Shown here: one piece after another, positions 53,290-62,251 of the stretch
Layout: every line of letters starts with the position of its first letter
How positions within the stretch are numbered: the stretch's first letter is position 1
Translations under genes and position numbers: made by a program
Origin: Clostridiales bacterium
Lineage (GTDB): Bacteria > Bacillota > Clostridia > Christensenellales > UBA1242
Length of the DNA stretch: 64,000 nt
NCBI GenBank assembly: GCA_015055605.1
Contig: SVHV01000001.1
Span: 377,026-441,025, forward strand
Direction of reading: 5' to 3'
The notes under the pieces: model-generated
Told to the model about the DNA's origin: nothing
Databases searched by the model: none
Seen by the model: only the letters and a program-made list of their open reading frames with translations

Positions 53290-53457
53290 TTACTCTTCTA
53301 CAATTGCGCCAACTGGACAAACTGCAGCACAAGCACCACAATGAATGCAAACTTCTTGATTGATTTCTGCTTTGTCGCCCTCAAGTGAAATAGCACCTAC
53401 TGGACAAGCACCAACACAAGAACCACAACCGATACAAAGTTCTTTATCGATTTTCAT
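53290..53457 (-). CDS. 2[4Fe-4S] ferredoxin
   Basis: A 55-residue clostridial ferredoxin with two CxxCxxCxxxCP motifs ([12 protein letters not shown] and [12 protein letters not shown]). The ATG at 53457 has AGGAGG ten bases upstream, and a terminator follows. It is a low-potential electron carrier of anaerobic metabolism. Short but unmistakable. Confidence 0.96.
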   Translation of the reverse strand: MKIDKELCIGCGSCVGACPVGAISLEGDKAEINQEVCIHCGACAAVCPVGAIVEE

Positions 53458-53547
53458 TTTCAGTATCCTCCTAAGTAAGTATATGACTGTATCTTATCAT
53501 AATTTTATAAAAAACACAAATGTTTTACCGCCCTCACTACCCTTTTA

Positions 53548-53976
53548 TTATTTTATAAAAATTTTCAAACTAAACCCCTTATCGTCTCCACTTTTTCGAT
53601 TTCTTTTAATAAGAATTATAGTTTGTACTGCTTGATATATACCCACCAGCAAAAGGAAACCACCAAAAATCTTTCTTAATATTTCATTACTCACAAAGCT
53701 CGCAAGAATTGAGCCTCCAATAGAAAAAATAGTCCCTGTAATTATAATAGGAACACCTACCCTAAAATCCACCAGTTTATTCTTGATATGAACAACCAAA
53801 CTAACAATTGCCATAGGAATAAATACAATTAAATTAATAGCCTGAGCAACCTTTTGTGGAAAGAACAAAAATATAGTAAGAATAGGAATCAAAAGAGTTC
53901 CACCACCCATTCCCATACCACCAACAATACCACTAATAAAACCTGCAATAATTAGCCAAAACAAGGCATTATTCAT
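53548..53976 (-). CDS. TSUP-family permease half (TauE/SafE-like), second gene
   Basis: 142 aa with four hydrophobic segments and the family start GFISGIVGGMGMGGGTLLIPIL. Standard TSUP proteins have about 250-270 aa and two such halves. Here each half is a separate gene: this start codon overlaps the stop of the previous TSUP gene by 4 nt. A heterodimer exporting sulfur compounds or organic anions is inferred. Confidence 0.88.
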   Translation of the reverse strand: MNNALFWLIIAGFISGIVGGMGMGGGTLLIPILTIFLFFPQKVAQAINLIVFIPMAIVSLVVHIKNKLVDFRVGVPIIITGTIFSIGGSILASFVSNEILRKIFGGFLLLVGIYQAVQTIILIKRNRKSGDDKGFSLKIFIK

Positions 53977-54422
53977 AAAATTAATTTCAGCCCTCCTACG
54001 ATAATCACAATACTAAATATAGCACATAACCACACATTGCTAATTTTCTTTAGAAGCAGTGCCCCAACATATCCACCAACTACAAATCCCAGACCTATTT
54101 TTAGAGCATTCCACCACTGCATATTGCCACCATAAATATAAACCACCAGACTAGCAATACTGAGTGGCAACATGATAAGAAGTGTCGTAGCATGTGCTTT
54201 TTTCTCAGGTAACATTATAACATGGGTCAACAATGGCACACATACCATGCCACCACCTCCGCCCCAAAAGCCATTTATAAATCCTATAAATGCACCCGTC
54301 AACAACTTTAAAAAAATATTTTTCTTTCCTTTTCTACATTTTTGCTTTACACTGCTTTTCACCAACAATTCTATCCCACCAGAATCAATATTTGGTGTAA
54401 CCTTTACCTTAATTCGTCCCAT
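53973..54422 (-). CDS. TSUP-family permease half (TauE/SafE-like), first gene
   Basis: 149 aa. After a basic N-terminus of about 35 residues come four hydrophobic segments with GFINGFWGGGGGMVCVPLL, the same half-motif as in the downstream gene. Translationally coupled to it by a 4-nt overlap. The pair matches one full-length TSUP transporter. Confidence 0.88.
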   Translation of the reverse strand: MGRIKVKVTPNIDSGGIELLVKSSVKQKCRKGKKNIFLKLLTGAFIGFINGFWGGGGGMVCVPLLTHVIMLPEKKAHATTLLIMLPLSIASLVVYIYGGNMQWWNALKIGLGFVVGGYVGALLLKKISNVWLCAIFSIVIIVGGLKLIL

Positions 54423-54577
54423 ATATAATAATTTACAAATAAGACCTTATTAACACCAAAATTTACCAAAATTGAATAATAAATAATTTTCATCACATAC
54501 TAGTAAAAAATGGAATTTATTTCCATATTTAAAAAGATGCTCAGATGCGAAAATATTAGATTAATAGGTCAAATCAC

Positions 54578-54606
54578 TTGAAGTCTAAAGAAAAATAATA
54601 TATAAT
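54578..54606 (+). promoter_or_regulatory. Promoter of the 1184-aa gene
   Basis: TTGAAG, 17-bp spacer, TATAAT on the plus strand, 41 bp before the ATG. Confidence 0.7.
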
Positions 54607-54647
54607 AATCTAGTGTAATAATTTTATTAATAAAGGTGAACTAATTT

Positions 54648-57600
54648 ATGTATAACTTAAGACAATCAAAAACCAAAAAAATTATTTGCAGTTTTGTTCT
54701 AGTATTCGGAATGTTACTATCTGTACTTTCTGGATATAATTTCAATTTTTATAATGTTAGAACAGTTTCTGCTGCTGATGGTTCTTATAACAATGAGCAT
54801 ATCTCAGAATCAATCTTTGAGGAAGGCTCTAGTAACAAGAACTACTACTCATTCTATACATCTAGCACTAGCAAACCAGCAACAGCTAATGGCTGGACTA
54901 AACTAGAAAGTGATAGTACAAACTATGACAATATTAAACATGGTATCGTAGATCTAAAAGACGAGACCACTTGGAATAGTGAAACTTATCAAACTAGCAG
55001 ACCAACATTCCTAGCTCCTAATAATACAGATAGTGCTTACTATAAGACACTTATGATTAACTCATACAATGGTGCTGGAGCATTAGGATACAAGAGTAAT
55101 GACATTAGTCTAGCTAGTGATAGTTTCTATCAGATTACTGTTACCCTATATACTCATAGAACTTATAACACAGATAGCACAATCAAAACAGACCCTAGAG
55201 CATCTATCTATGTTACTGGTTTAGTAGAAGATAAAGAGGAAAATAGAGAAACTCTTGACAAACTACAATTTGAGGAAATCACTACACTAACAGGATTAAA
55301 GACTTATGCATTCTATATCGCAACAGGCGCTGAGAAAACTGTTAATATAGAATTATGGCTAGGTAGCAAAAACTCATTCACTGAAGGTGCAGTATTCTTC
55401 CACAATGTTGATGTAAAGAGATGTAGTGAATCATACTATAATGATTATTTCGTTGACCAATTAACAGATGAAGAAGATGATACACACAACTTTATTTCTC
55501 TAAGCAGAGAGAAAACAGCAGTTGTATCTAATAGTAGTTTTGAGAATATCCCTTATGATGGTTGGACAACATTATCACAAAGCACTTCCGTTGACCAAAT
55601 TTGTGAGCCAGTAGATGTAACAAACTACACTTATGAAAACATCGCTGCTCCTGGTTCTAACTGTACTGGTAATAATGAATTTGCCCTACTAATGTATAAC
55701 AAAGAAGCAGGTTACCAAGGTGTTGAAAGTACAACATTTACTGTACAACATCATCAATATTATAGACTTTCTTTCTGGGCAAAGAGTAACTGTAATGTAG
55801 GTTACGGAGCAACAGTATATCTTGTTGACAAGACAGAAAATACAACTGTAGAAAATGCAACACTATCTCTTGCAACCACATACACAACTAATGACAACAA
55901 ATTCAGAAATGACTGGACTAATTATAATTTCTATATCTACGGACCTACATTTGGTTCTAAAGATGTTACTATTCAAATTTGGTTAGGAACAACTGAGAAT
56001 CAAAGTGATGGATATGTATTTGTAGATGACTTTACTATTGAAAACATTAATTACAAAGATTTCAACACAAACTCATCATCATCAAACAGCGCTACATTTA
56101 ACCTAAATAAGGTTAATGATGGTTTAAAAATTACTAACGGAATGTTCAATGTAACAGAAAACAAAGAGACTGCTGCATCATTCCCACTAACCCCTGCTGA
56201 TTGGAAGAGAACTGGAGATGATTACAACACATTCAGTGGTGTTGTCAATACAAAAGATTGGGACGCTCATGTAGAAGACTTCTACAACGAAGGTGGAGTT
56301 GCTCCAACAAATCCAGGTAAACTACCATACATGATGGGAGATGACAATAATGTTCTTATGATTGGTAGTGCCTCTGAGACAAATACTCAATCTTATGAAA
56401 CATCATCATTAGCAATAGCTCCTAATTCATATTTCTTAATCAGTTTCTATGTATTTACTGATTACAATAGAAATATGCAAGGTAAAGACTATGGTGCATC
56501 TGTTAAATTTGCATCAACTAAGATGGTTATACTAGATTATAAAAATATCTACTTTGATGATAATGAGTGGCATAAATTCGAGTTCTACATTGCTAATACA
56601 ACAAATAACGAAGTAACAGGTACACTAACTCTTACATTCGAAGGCGTAACTCGTTATGTATTCTTTGATGATGTAATCGCATCTGATTCAAACGAAACAG
56701 CATACAGAACTTGTGGTTCTTATAAAGACCCTGACACTACTTACCTACAAGTAGACCTATCAAAAGACAAATTCGATAACAGAACATATAATTCTGCTTA
56801 CGACCTACAAACTCCAAATAGTTGGGAAGCAACAGAAGAAAGTAACCAAACAGTTACTCATTCAGGTATCATTTCAACAGAACATGCATTTATCAGAGAT
56901 TTAGACAATACAATATCTGGTAACGAAAATGTCCTATATATTAATAGTACACATGATGTTTATTATTCATTTGTTAGCAAAGAAACACAACTATTCTCTG
57001 CTCAAACATACTATAAGATTTCTATTAATATTCTTACTAGAAACATTATACAAGACGAAGCTAAAGAAGGCGTAGTATACGGTGCAAGCTTCGGACTAAA
57101 AGAACCAAATAATATCCAATTCAAATCAATCAATACAAATGGTCTTTGGAAAACATATACTATTTATATTTGTCCAGAAAAAGACATCAACTCTGCTATT
57201 ATGCTTAGTCTAGGTTCTTCTGCAGAAGCTACTAGTGGCGAGGTATTGTTTGACAACCTTGTAATTGAAACAATAGATTCTGAAGCATACCTAAATGCTA
57301 TCGGAAGTACAGAGAATGACTACTACAGAGCATTTATCAATTATGTTCCAGAAGAAGAAACAACTGAGGAAGAGACAAGCGAATGGAATAATGACTTTAA
57401 CTGGTTAATCATTCCTAGCCTTATCACTGCCCTAGCAATTGTTATCGCAGTTGTAGGATTCTATGTGAAGAAAATCACATTCTCTAGAAAGCCAAAAATC
57501 AAAACAAACTACGATAGAAGAAAAACTCTTGACAAAGACATTGATAAGAGAGAACAAATCGCTCTTAGAAAACAAATCATTGCTGAACTTAACGAAGAAC

Positions 57601-58202
57601 TAGTAGCAATCGACAAAGAGATTGAAGAGTACAAACTACTCGCTAGTCAGAAATTTGAAGTTATCAAAGAGAGAATCCTTGCTGAACAAGAGAAAATCAA
57701 GAAACAAAAACTTGAAATCGAAATCAGAAAGAAAGAAGCTAAAGCAGAAAGAGAAAAAGAACTTAAGGCAAATCCTGAATTGCTTAAGAATGCTAAAGCA
57801 GAAAAAGACTTTGCTAATTTCATTGCAAAATTAGACAAACAAGAGTTAGCTCTTCAAAAACAATTAAATGTTCAAGATGTTAAATTGGCTGCTGCTGAGC
57901 AACCTGACAATATCAAACTTAACTCTTTCTTAGAAAGAAAAGAATATATTAAGAATGAGATTGCTAAAATCGAAGCTGAAATAGAAGCTCTTGCTAAGGA
58001 AGAAGAAGATATGTGGGCTGAGTACAAAGCTGCAAAAGCTGAGGCTAAAAAGAAAAAAGCTGAGTACAAAGAACAACAAAAAACAAGCAAAGCAAAAACA
58101 ACAAAGCAACCAACAGAAAAAGTGAAATCTAAAAAAGAATCTTCTGTAAAAACCAAAGATACTGAAGAGAAAAAAGAAGAAACTGATTCTAAGGATGCCT
58201 AA
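54648..58202 (+). CDS. Large membrane-anchored protein with four beta-domain repeats and cytoplasmic coiled coil
   Basis: I do not recognise this 1184-aa protein. A signal peptide ends near TVSAADG (residues about 1-43). The extracellular part holds four units of about 200 residues, each ending in a similar strand motif: VFFHNVDV (~247), VFVDDFTI (~455), VFFDDVIA (~670) and VLFDNLVI (~864). The pattern of YxxTFxxxT-type strands and these endings resembles carbohydrate-binding jelly rolls. One membrane segment follows at about 918-941, then some 240 residues of Lys/Glu-rich coiled coil inside the cell. AAAGGTGAAC precedes the ATG. It has its own promoter and terminator. Confidence 0.85.
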   Translation: MYNLRQSKTKKIICSFVLVFGMLLSVLSGYNFNFYNVRTVSAADGSYNNEHISESIFEEGSSNKNYYSFYTSSTSKPATANGWTKLESDSTNYDNIKHGIVDLKDETTWNSETYQTSRPTFLAPNNTDSAYYKTLMINSYNGAGALGYKSNDISLASDSFYQITVTLYTHRTYNTDSTIKTDPRASIYVTGLVEDKEENRETLDKLQFEEITTLTGLKTYAFYIATGAEKTVNIELWLGSKNSFTEGAVFFHNVDVKRCSESYYNDYFVDQLTDEEDDTHNFISLSREKTAVVSNSSFENIPYDGWTTLSQSTSVDQICEPVDVTNYTYENIAAPGSNCTGNNEFALLMYNKEAGYQGVESTTFTVQHHQYYRLSFWAKSNCNVGYGATVYLVDKTENTTVENATLSLATTYTTNDNKFRNDWTNYNFYIYGPTFGSKDVTIQIWLGTTENQSDGYVFVDDFTIENINYKDFNTNSSSSNSATFNLNKVNDGLKITNGMFNVTENKETAASFPLTPADWKRTGDDYNTFSGVVNTKDWDAHVEDFYNEGGVAPTNPGKLPYMMGDDNNVLMIGSASETNTQSYETSSLAIAPNSYFLISFYVFTDYNRNMQGKDYGASVKFASTKMVILDYKNIYFDDNEWHKFEFYIANTTNNEVTGTLTLTFEGVTRYVFFDDVIASDSNETAYRTCGSYKDPDTTYLQVDLSKDKFDNRTYNSAYDLQTPNSWEATEESNQTVTHSGIISTEHAFIRDLDNTISGNENVLYINSTHDVYYSFVSKETQLFSAQTYYKISINILTRNIIQDEAKEGVVYGASFGLKEPNNIQFKSINTNGLWKTYTIYICPEKDINSAIMLSLGSSAEATSGEVLFDNLVIETIDSEAYLNAIGSTENDYYRAFINYVPEEETTEEETSEWNNDFNWLIIPSLITALAIVIAVVGFYVKKITFSRKPKIKTNYDRRKTLDKDIDKREQIALRKQIIAELNEELVAIDKEIEEYKLLASQKFEVIKERILAEQEKIKKQKLEIEIRKKEAKAEREKELKANPELLKNAKAEKDFANFIAKLDKQELALQKQLNVQDVKLAAAEQPDNIKLNSFLERKEYIKNEIAKIEAEIEALAKEEEDMWAEYKAAKAEAKKKKAEYKEQQKTSKAKTTKQPTEKVKSKKESSVKTKDTEEKKEETDSKDA

Positions 58203-58251
58203 ATCACAAAAGAAACTTTAAATTGTTAAATACTTTTGAAGCTAACAAAAT

Positions 58252-58287
58252 AAAAACACATAACAAATCAAATGTTATGTGTTTTTT
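58252..58287 (+). terminator. Terminator of the 1184-aa gene
   Basis: AAACACATAACA and TGTTATGTGTTT arms around a 7-bp loop, then T. Confidence 0.9.
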
Positions 58288-58397
58288 ATTTGATGTATAG
58301 CAGTTAGGTGTTTCTCATCATCTGTATTTTCTTATATATAGAATATTCTTGATTTCATAAATTTAAAGGATATGGTACTAAAGTGTCTTTCATTTAC

Positions 58398-58820
58398 CTA
58401 TATCCAAAGTATTTGTCCTACAAATAATTTATCAGTATTTAAATTATTACTAGACATTATGCTACACTTATTCACACCAAACTTGCTCGCTATGGCATCT
58501 AAACTCTCTAAAGGTGCAACAGTGTACCTAATACTTTTAGGCTTGCTTAGTAGTATAATTTGCCCTTCTGAGCCAGACTCTCCCGCAACAATCTCAAAAC
58601 CTCTAGACATTATATCAAGCATTGTCTCCCCTTTCTTTGTAATGTATTTATACAATGGTAAATAATTCCTAACAACTCTAATATCATCACTACCTTTTTT
58701 TAGTGTTATAAACTTTTTACCAAAAACTACCTCTTCACTAGGAAGATATTCTCTATCACCATATTCCACCTTCACCTTATCAATGGTGTCACCCATATTA
58801 AGCAAATATATTTCTTGCAT
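58398..58820 (-). CDS. LysM-domain protein without signal peptide
   Basis: About 140 aa. The C-terminal 45 residues form a LysM domain (IRYTVAPLESLDAIASKFGV, then NNLNTDKLFVGQILWI); a second degenerate LysM-like part is likely around residues 50-85. There is no signal peptide or membrane segment, which suits a protein assembled on the spore from the mother-cell side, like SafA, although this is inferred. GAGGAGGATATT before the ATG at 58820 decides the start. Confidence 0.8.
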   Translation of the reverse strand: MQEIYLLNMGDTIDKVKVEYGDREYLPSEEVVFGKKFITLKKGSDDIRVVRNYLPLYKYITKKGETMLDIMSRGFEIVAGESGSEGQIILLSKPKSIRYTVAPLESLDAIASKFGVNKCSIMSSNNLNTDKLFVGQILWI

Positions 58821-58939
58821 AATATCCTCCTCATACATTCAATAATATGCTCTTACACTATTTTTGATTACAAAACTAAGTAATATTTAAAACATAACTT
58901 GAGTATAATGTAATAAAATTCATTTATTAGAGGTGGATT

Positions 58940-60448
58940 ATTAAAAATATTTTAAAAGCAATGCTAACCTTAACAATATTTAGCGTTGCTACAAGGTGTC
59001 TAGGATTTATATATAAAATATATCTAGCCAAAATAATGACAACAAATGAGCTAGGCATATATAATATCACACTTTCTGTATATATGGTATTTATTACAAT
59101 CATAGGTGCAAGTATTCCATTAACTGTATCTAAAATAACTGCCAAAAATAAAGCCTTAGGACAAGCATCATACACCAACTACTCAATCACTAGTGCACTT
59201 ATTTATAATGTCATTATGGCACTATTTTTAACTTTACTAGCACTAATTTCAAAACCACTCATTACACTAGTAATAGGTAATAGTTTAGGATATACAGTCA
59301 TTCTATCACTACTGCCATCTATCTTTTTTACGGCAATTTATGCTCAACTAAAAGGATATCTATGGGGTATAGAAAACTACTTCGCTGTAAGTATCGTAGA
59401 ACTATTTGAGCAAATTTTAAAAATATCAATATGTGTTGTCTTTATTATGACTAACATATTCAACAGTCCCATAATAGCAGTTGCAAATGCAATAAACTGG
59501 TCTTGTGGAATAAGTACCATATATGGTATTTATTTGTATGTAAAAAATTCAGGAAGATTTCAATACAGAAACGGATACTTCAAAGAGATTATAAAAAGTT
59601 CCTCCCCACTTACTTGCGTTAGACTCTTTACAAGCCTACTTGCACCCATTATCTCATTTATAATACCCCTTAGACTATCATCAACCATATTTAGCAAAGC
59701 TGAAATAATCAGTGAATTAGGCGTCCTAATGGGTATGAGCATGCCACTACTATCTATCCCTAGCACTATAATCGGAGCACTATGTATGATTCTCATACCT
59801 AAAATATCCAGCGAAAACACCTCTCAAGTAAACAAACAAATATCTTACTATATAATATTTACAATCAGTTGTATATTTGCTTTTATACCAATATTTATAA
59901 TCTTAGGTGAACCAATTTGTGAACTAGTATTTAATCACATTCAAGCAGGTACTTATCTTAAGTATTTCTGCTGGGTTATGCTCCCTATCGGACTTGCTCA
60001 AATTACAACATCGATACTTAATGCTCTTAATCAAGAATATAAAACATTCTTGTATTTTATTATTAGTAATATTATTATGGTTATCTTTACTATATGTTTT
60101 ACCCCACTCATAGGACCAGGAATCATAATCGTTGGCATGGGCATAGGATCGATACTCACTACAGTATTAAATGTCCATAAAATCAAAACAATATTAGGTA
60201 CTAATACTAATATATTGAGTATTAGTATTAAACATTCATTTATTATTTTACCTATAATATTACTAACAAGATACTGCTATAATATCCTATCAAATATATT
60301 GTCACCATTTATAACAATATCCATAACAGGAATAATAAGTGTAGCATTCTACATTTGTCTATTATTTACCTTTAATATAATAAATTTATCGACAATAAAA
60401 ATATATCTCAATAGAAATACTAAACAAACAAAAAAAGTGTCAAATTAG
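58940..60448 (+). CDS. Polysaccharide/lipid II flippase, SpoVB/MurJ-like (MATE superfamily)
   Basis: A polytopic protein of about 500 aa with some 14 membrane segments, matching the SpoVB group that flips lipid-linked wall precursors during cortex synthesis. The first segment begins before the first ATG (58961). AGAGGTGG at 58929-58936 is the only good ribosome binding site, and the codons at proper spacing are ATT at 58937 and 58940. I therefore give 58940 as the tentative start (ATT); the safe minimum is 58961. A terminator overlaps the stop codon. Confidence 0.85.
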   Translation: MKNILKAMLTLTIFSVATRCLGFIYKIYLAKIMTTNELGIYNITLSVYMVFITIIGASIPLTVSKITAKNKALGQASYTNYSITSALIYNVIMALFLTLLALISKPLITLVIGNSLGYTVILSLLPSIFFTAIYAQLKGYLWGIENYFAVSIVELFEQILKISICVVFIMTNIFNSPIIAVANAINWSCGISTIYGIYLYVKNSGRFQYRNGYFKEIIKSSSPLTCVRLFTSLLAPIISFIIPLRLSSTIFSKAEIISELGVLMGMSMPLLSIPSTIIGALCMILIPKISSENTSQVNKQISYYIIFTISCIFAFIPIFIILGEPICELVFNHIQAGTYLKYFCWVMLPIGLAQITTSILNALNQEYKTFLYFIISNIIMVIFTICFTPLIGPGIIIVGMGIGSILTTVLNVHKIKTILGTNTNILSISIKHSFIILPIILLTRYCYNILSNILSPFITISITGIISVAFYICLLFTFNIINLSTIKIYLNRNTKQTKKVSN

Positions 60449-60456
60449 ACACTTTT
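60432..60456. terminator. Bidirectional terminator
   Basis: AAAGTGTC, AAATTA loop, GACACTTT with A and T tracts; the flippase TAG stop lies at the loop. Confidence 0.9.
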
Positions 60457-60461
60457 TTTAA

Positions 60462-60809
60462 TTAATCTTTATCAATCTTAGGAAGATGTTGAATTGATGA
60501 GAATAGCAAGCCTATAGATAATAGTATAATAAGAGTATTTGGCTTAATATTATCATTAATAGATAAAAGTAATGCCACTAAAGCCATGATTGTTGCACCA
60601 AACTTAAAGAACAAATCAAGTATCTTAGTTGCACGAAGTTTATCTACCTTTGACAAAACCTCTGACTGTTGCTTTTCATCTAATGATGTCTTACCCTCAA
60701 TTATTTCTAACATCTGCTCTAGAGTTATACCTAGTTTATTAGCACACTCCTCATTAGTGAGTTTGTTTTTTTCTTTATATTCTAAAATTCTCTGAATAAA
60801 ATCTTTCAT
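60462..60809 (-). CDS. Helix-turn-helix protein with two membrane segments
   Basis: 115 aa. Residues about 1-55 form an XRE-type helix-turn-helix (NEECANKLGITLEQMLEIIEG). Two hydrophobic segments follow at about 68-85 and 90-107. A membrane-tethered regulator is one reading; such HTH-TM proteins occur in Clostridia without a known role. It has its own promoter. Confidence 0.75.
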   Translation of the reverse strand: MKDFIQRILEYKEKNKLTNEECANKLGITLEQMLEIIEGKTSLDEKQQSEVLSKVDKLRATKILDLFFKFGATIMALVALLLSINDNIKPNTLIILLSIGLLFSSIQHLPKIDKD

Positions 60810-60837
60810 AATTTAGTACCTTTTCCTTACATATATA

Positions 60838-60865
60838 ATTATAACATCTACATAAATCATTTCAA
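60838..60865 (-). promoter_or_regulatory. Promoter of the HTH-TM gene
   Basis: TTGAAA (60860-60865), 16-bp spacer, TATAAT (60838-60843) on the minus strand. Confidence 0.6.
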
Positions 60866-60931
60866 AACAAATATTATATTTTGCATTGATATTTTTACAA
60901 ATTAATACAATTATACTATATTTAATTTAAC

Positions 60932-60960
60932 AAAAAGAACTACTAATTAAATAGTAGTCC
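60932..60960 (-). terminator. Terminator after the nucleoside hydrolase gene
   Basis: GAACTACTA and TAGTAGTCC arms (60937-60960) then TTTTT on the minus strand. Confidence 0.8.
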
Positions 60961-60968
60961 TTGTTTGA

Positions 60969-61922
60969 TTAAGCATTATTCTCAATAAAATACTGGCTCT
61001 TTATATCTAAATTTACCATATTGTCAAGCATCTCAAAGAACATAGATTGTAAAGCCTCTCTATCCACATCTTTAATAAGACTAAATTGACCATCTTCTTT
61101 GTAAACAGCAGTAGTCTTACCGATATACTTCTCGGTATCAAGTACAATATCACACTTTACAGTTTTATATAATTCTGGTCTAACCAAAATATATAATGCA
61201 GAAATATCACAAGTAGAGATTCTTAGATCTGGATATCCATGCTCCCAATATGTCTCAAATGTCTTCGCAAGATATCTACCGATTATTCCTTTACCCTTAA
61301 TTTCCTCAACTTGTTTGTCTGTCCAGTGCATAACATCTCTACCAATTCTACTAGGACACATAGTAATAGGTATACCAGAATCAATAGTAATTTGGAATGC
61401 AGGAGCATCTGTACGAATATTGAATGATGTGTGATTAGGATTAGTAAGAATTCCGTCTGGAGCTCCACCCATCATAACTATATCCTTAACATATTTAGCA
61501 GCGTCTGGATATTTCTTAAGCATATATGCCATATTGGTATGAGGACCTAATACTGCTACTGTTATTTCACCAGGATATTTCTTTAGAGTCTCGTACATAA
61601 CATCTGCACAATCTCTATCTAATTTCTGATGCTCAGTAGTCTCAGGTGGAATATAGTTACCCAAACCCTCTTTACCATGCAAAAAGACTGCGTCCTCACT
61701 ATTAGAACCCATTCTCTCCTCATATCCATCAACAACAGGAATATCTTTACCAAAAACATCTAGGAGGTGAAGAACATTCTTAGATGACTTAGCGATACCA
61801 ACATTACCATTAGATATAGTAATAAGCTTAATATCAAATCTATCATCATTTAAAGCATAAACAAGTGCATTGTTATCATCTACACCTGGGTCTGTATCAA
61901 TAATTAGTTTAACTCTTTCCAT
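60969..61922 (-). CDS. Nucleoside hydrolase (IunH family)
   Basis: Hydrolyses N-glycosidic bonds of nucleosides for salvage. The calcium-binding motif DTDPGVDDNNA lies near the start, with VMMGGAP in the middle. DPG-V-DDN differs from the usual DPG-x-DDA only in the second metal shell. About 317 aa. I start at the ATG at 61922 with GCGAGG upstream; a longer frame would use TTG. Substrate preference cannot be read. Confidence 0.92.
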   Translation of the reverse strand: MERVKLIIDTDPGVDDNNALVYALNDDRFDIKLITISNGNVGIAKSSKNVLHLLDVFGKDIPVVDGYEERMGSNSEDAVFLHGKEGLGNYIPPETTEHQKLDRDCADVMYETLKKYPGEITVAVLGPHTNMAYMLKKYPDAAKYVKDIVMMGGAPDGILTNPNHTSFNIRTDAPAFQITIDSGIPITMCPSRIGRDVMHWTDKQVEEIKGKGIIGRYLAKTFETYWEHGYPDLRISTCDISALYILVRPELYKTVKCDIVLDTEKYIGKTTAVYKEDGQFSLIKDVDREALQSMFFEMLDNMVNLDIKSQYFIENNA

Positions 61923-61937
61923 AAGCAACCTCGCCAA

Positions 61938-62251
61938 ATAATATGTAAAAATTCAAATAACAACTCCCTTTGTAGAGTTGTAAAAATATTATATCACTAA
62001 TAATATTTAAAAGTAAAGAACTTTAGGAAAATTACCACTAACTTATGTGTTTTTTTCGAATCAAAATAAAATATAAAACTCTACAAAAATAATTCTATGA
62101 ATATATGTATGCATATATTACTAAAAAGTTTCTTCAAACACCATATTTTACTATGAAAAAATTTTTAATGTGATATAATTATAGTATGCAAAAAGTCGAA
62201 AAAAGTCGAATTTTTGTGTAATTCTAGATTAAATTACAAAATGGTGAAATT
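61938..62251. other. Intergenic stretch between divergent genes
   Basis: No gene seen. It holds a CAACTC/GAGTTG hairpin near 61962-61980, a TATAAT at 62174-62179 with a weak -35, and a tandem 10-bp repeat at 62191-62210. Confidence 0.5.
62191..62210 (+). repeat. Tandem 10-bp direct repeat near the acyltransferase promoter
   Basis: Two adjacent copies of AAAAGTCGAA, one DNA turn apart, starting 12 bp after a TATAAT. Each is one base from the Spo0A box core TGTCGAA. Confidence 0.45.

Noticed and set aside
57622..58156. ORFs in other frames of the coiled-coil tail of the 1184-aa protein
   Set aside because: Low-complexity Lys/Glu codons keep all frames open; no ribosome binding sites.
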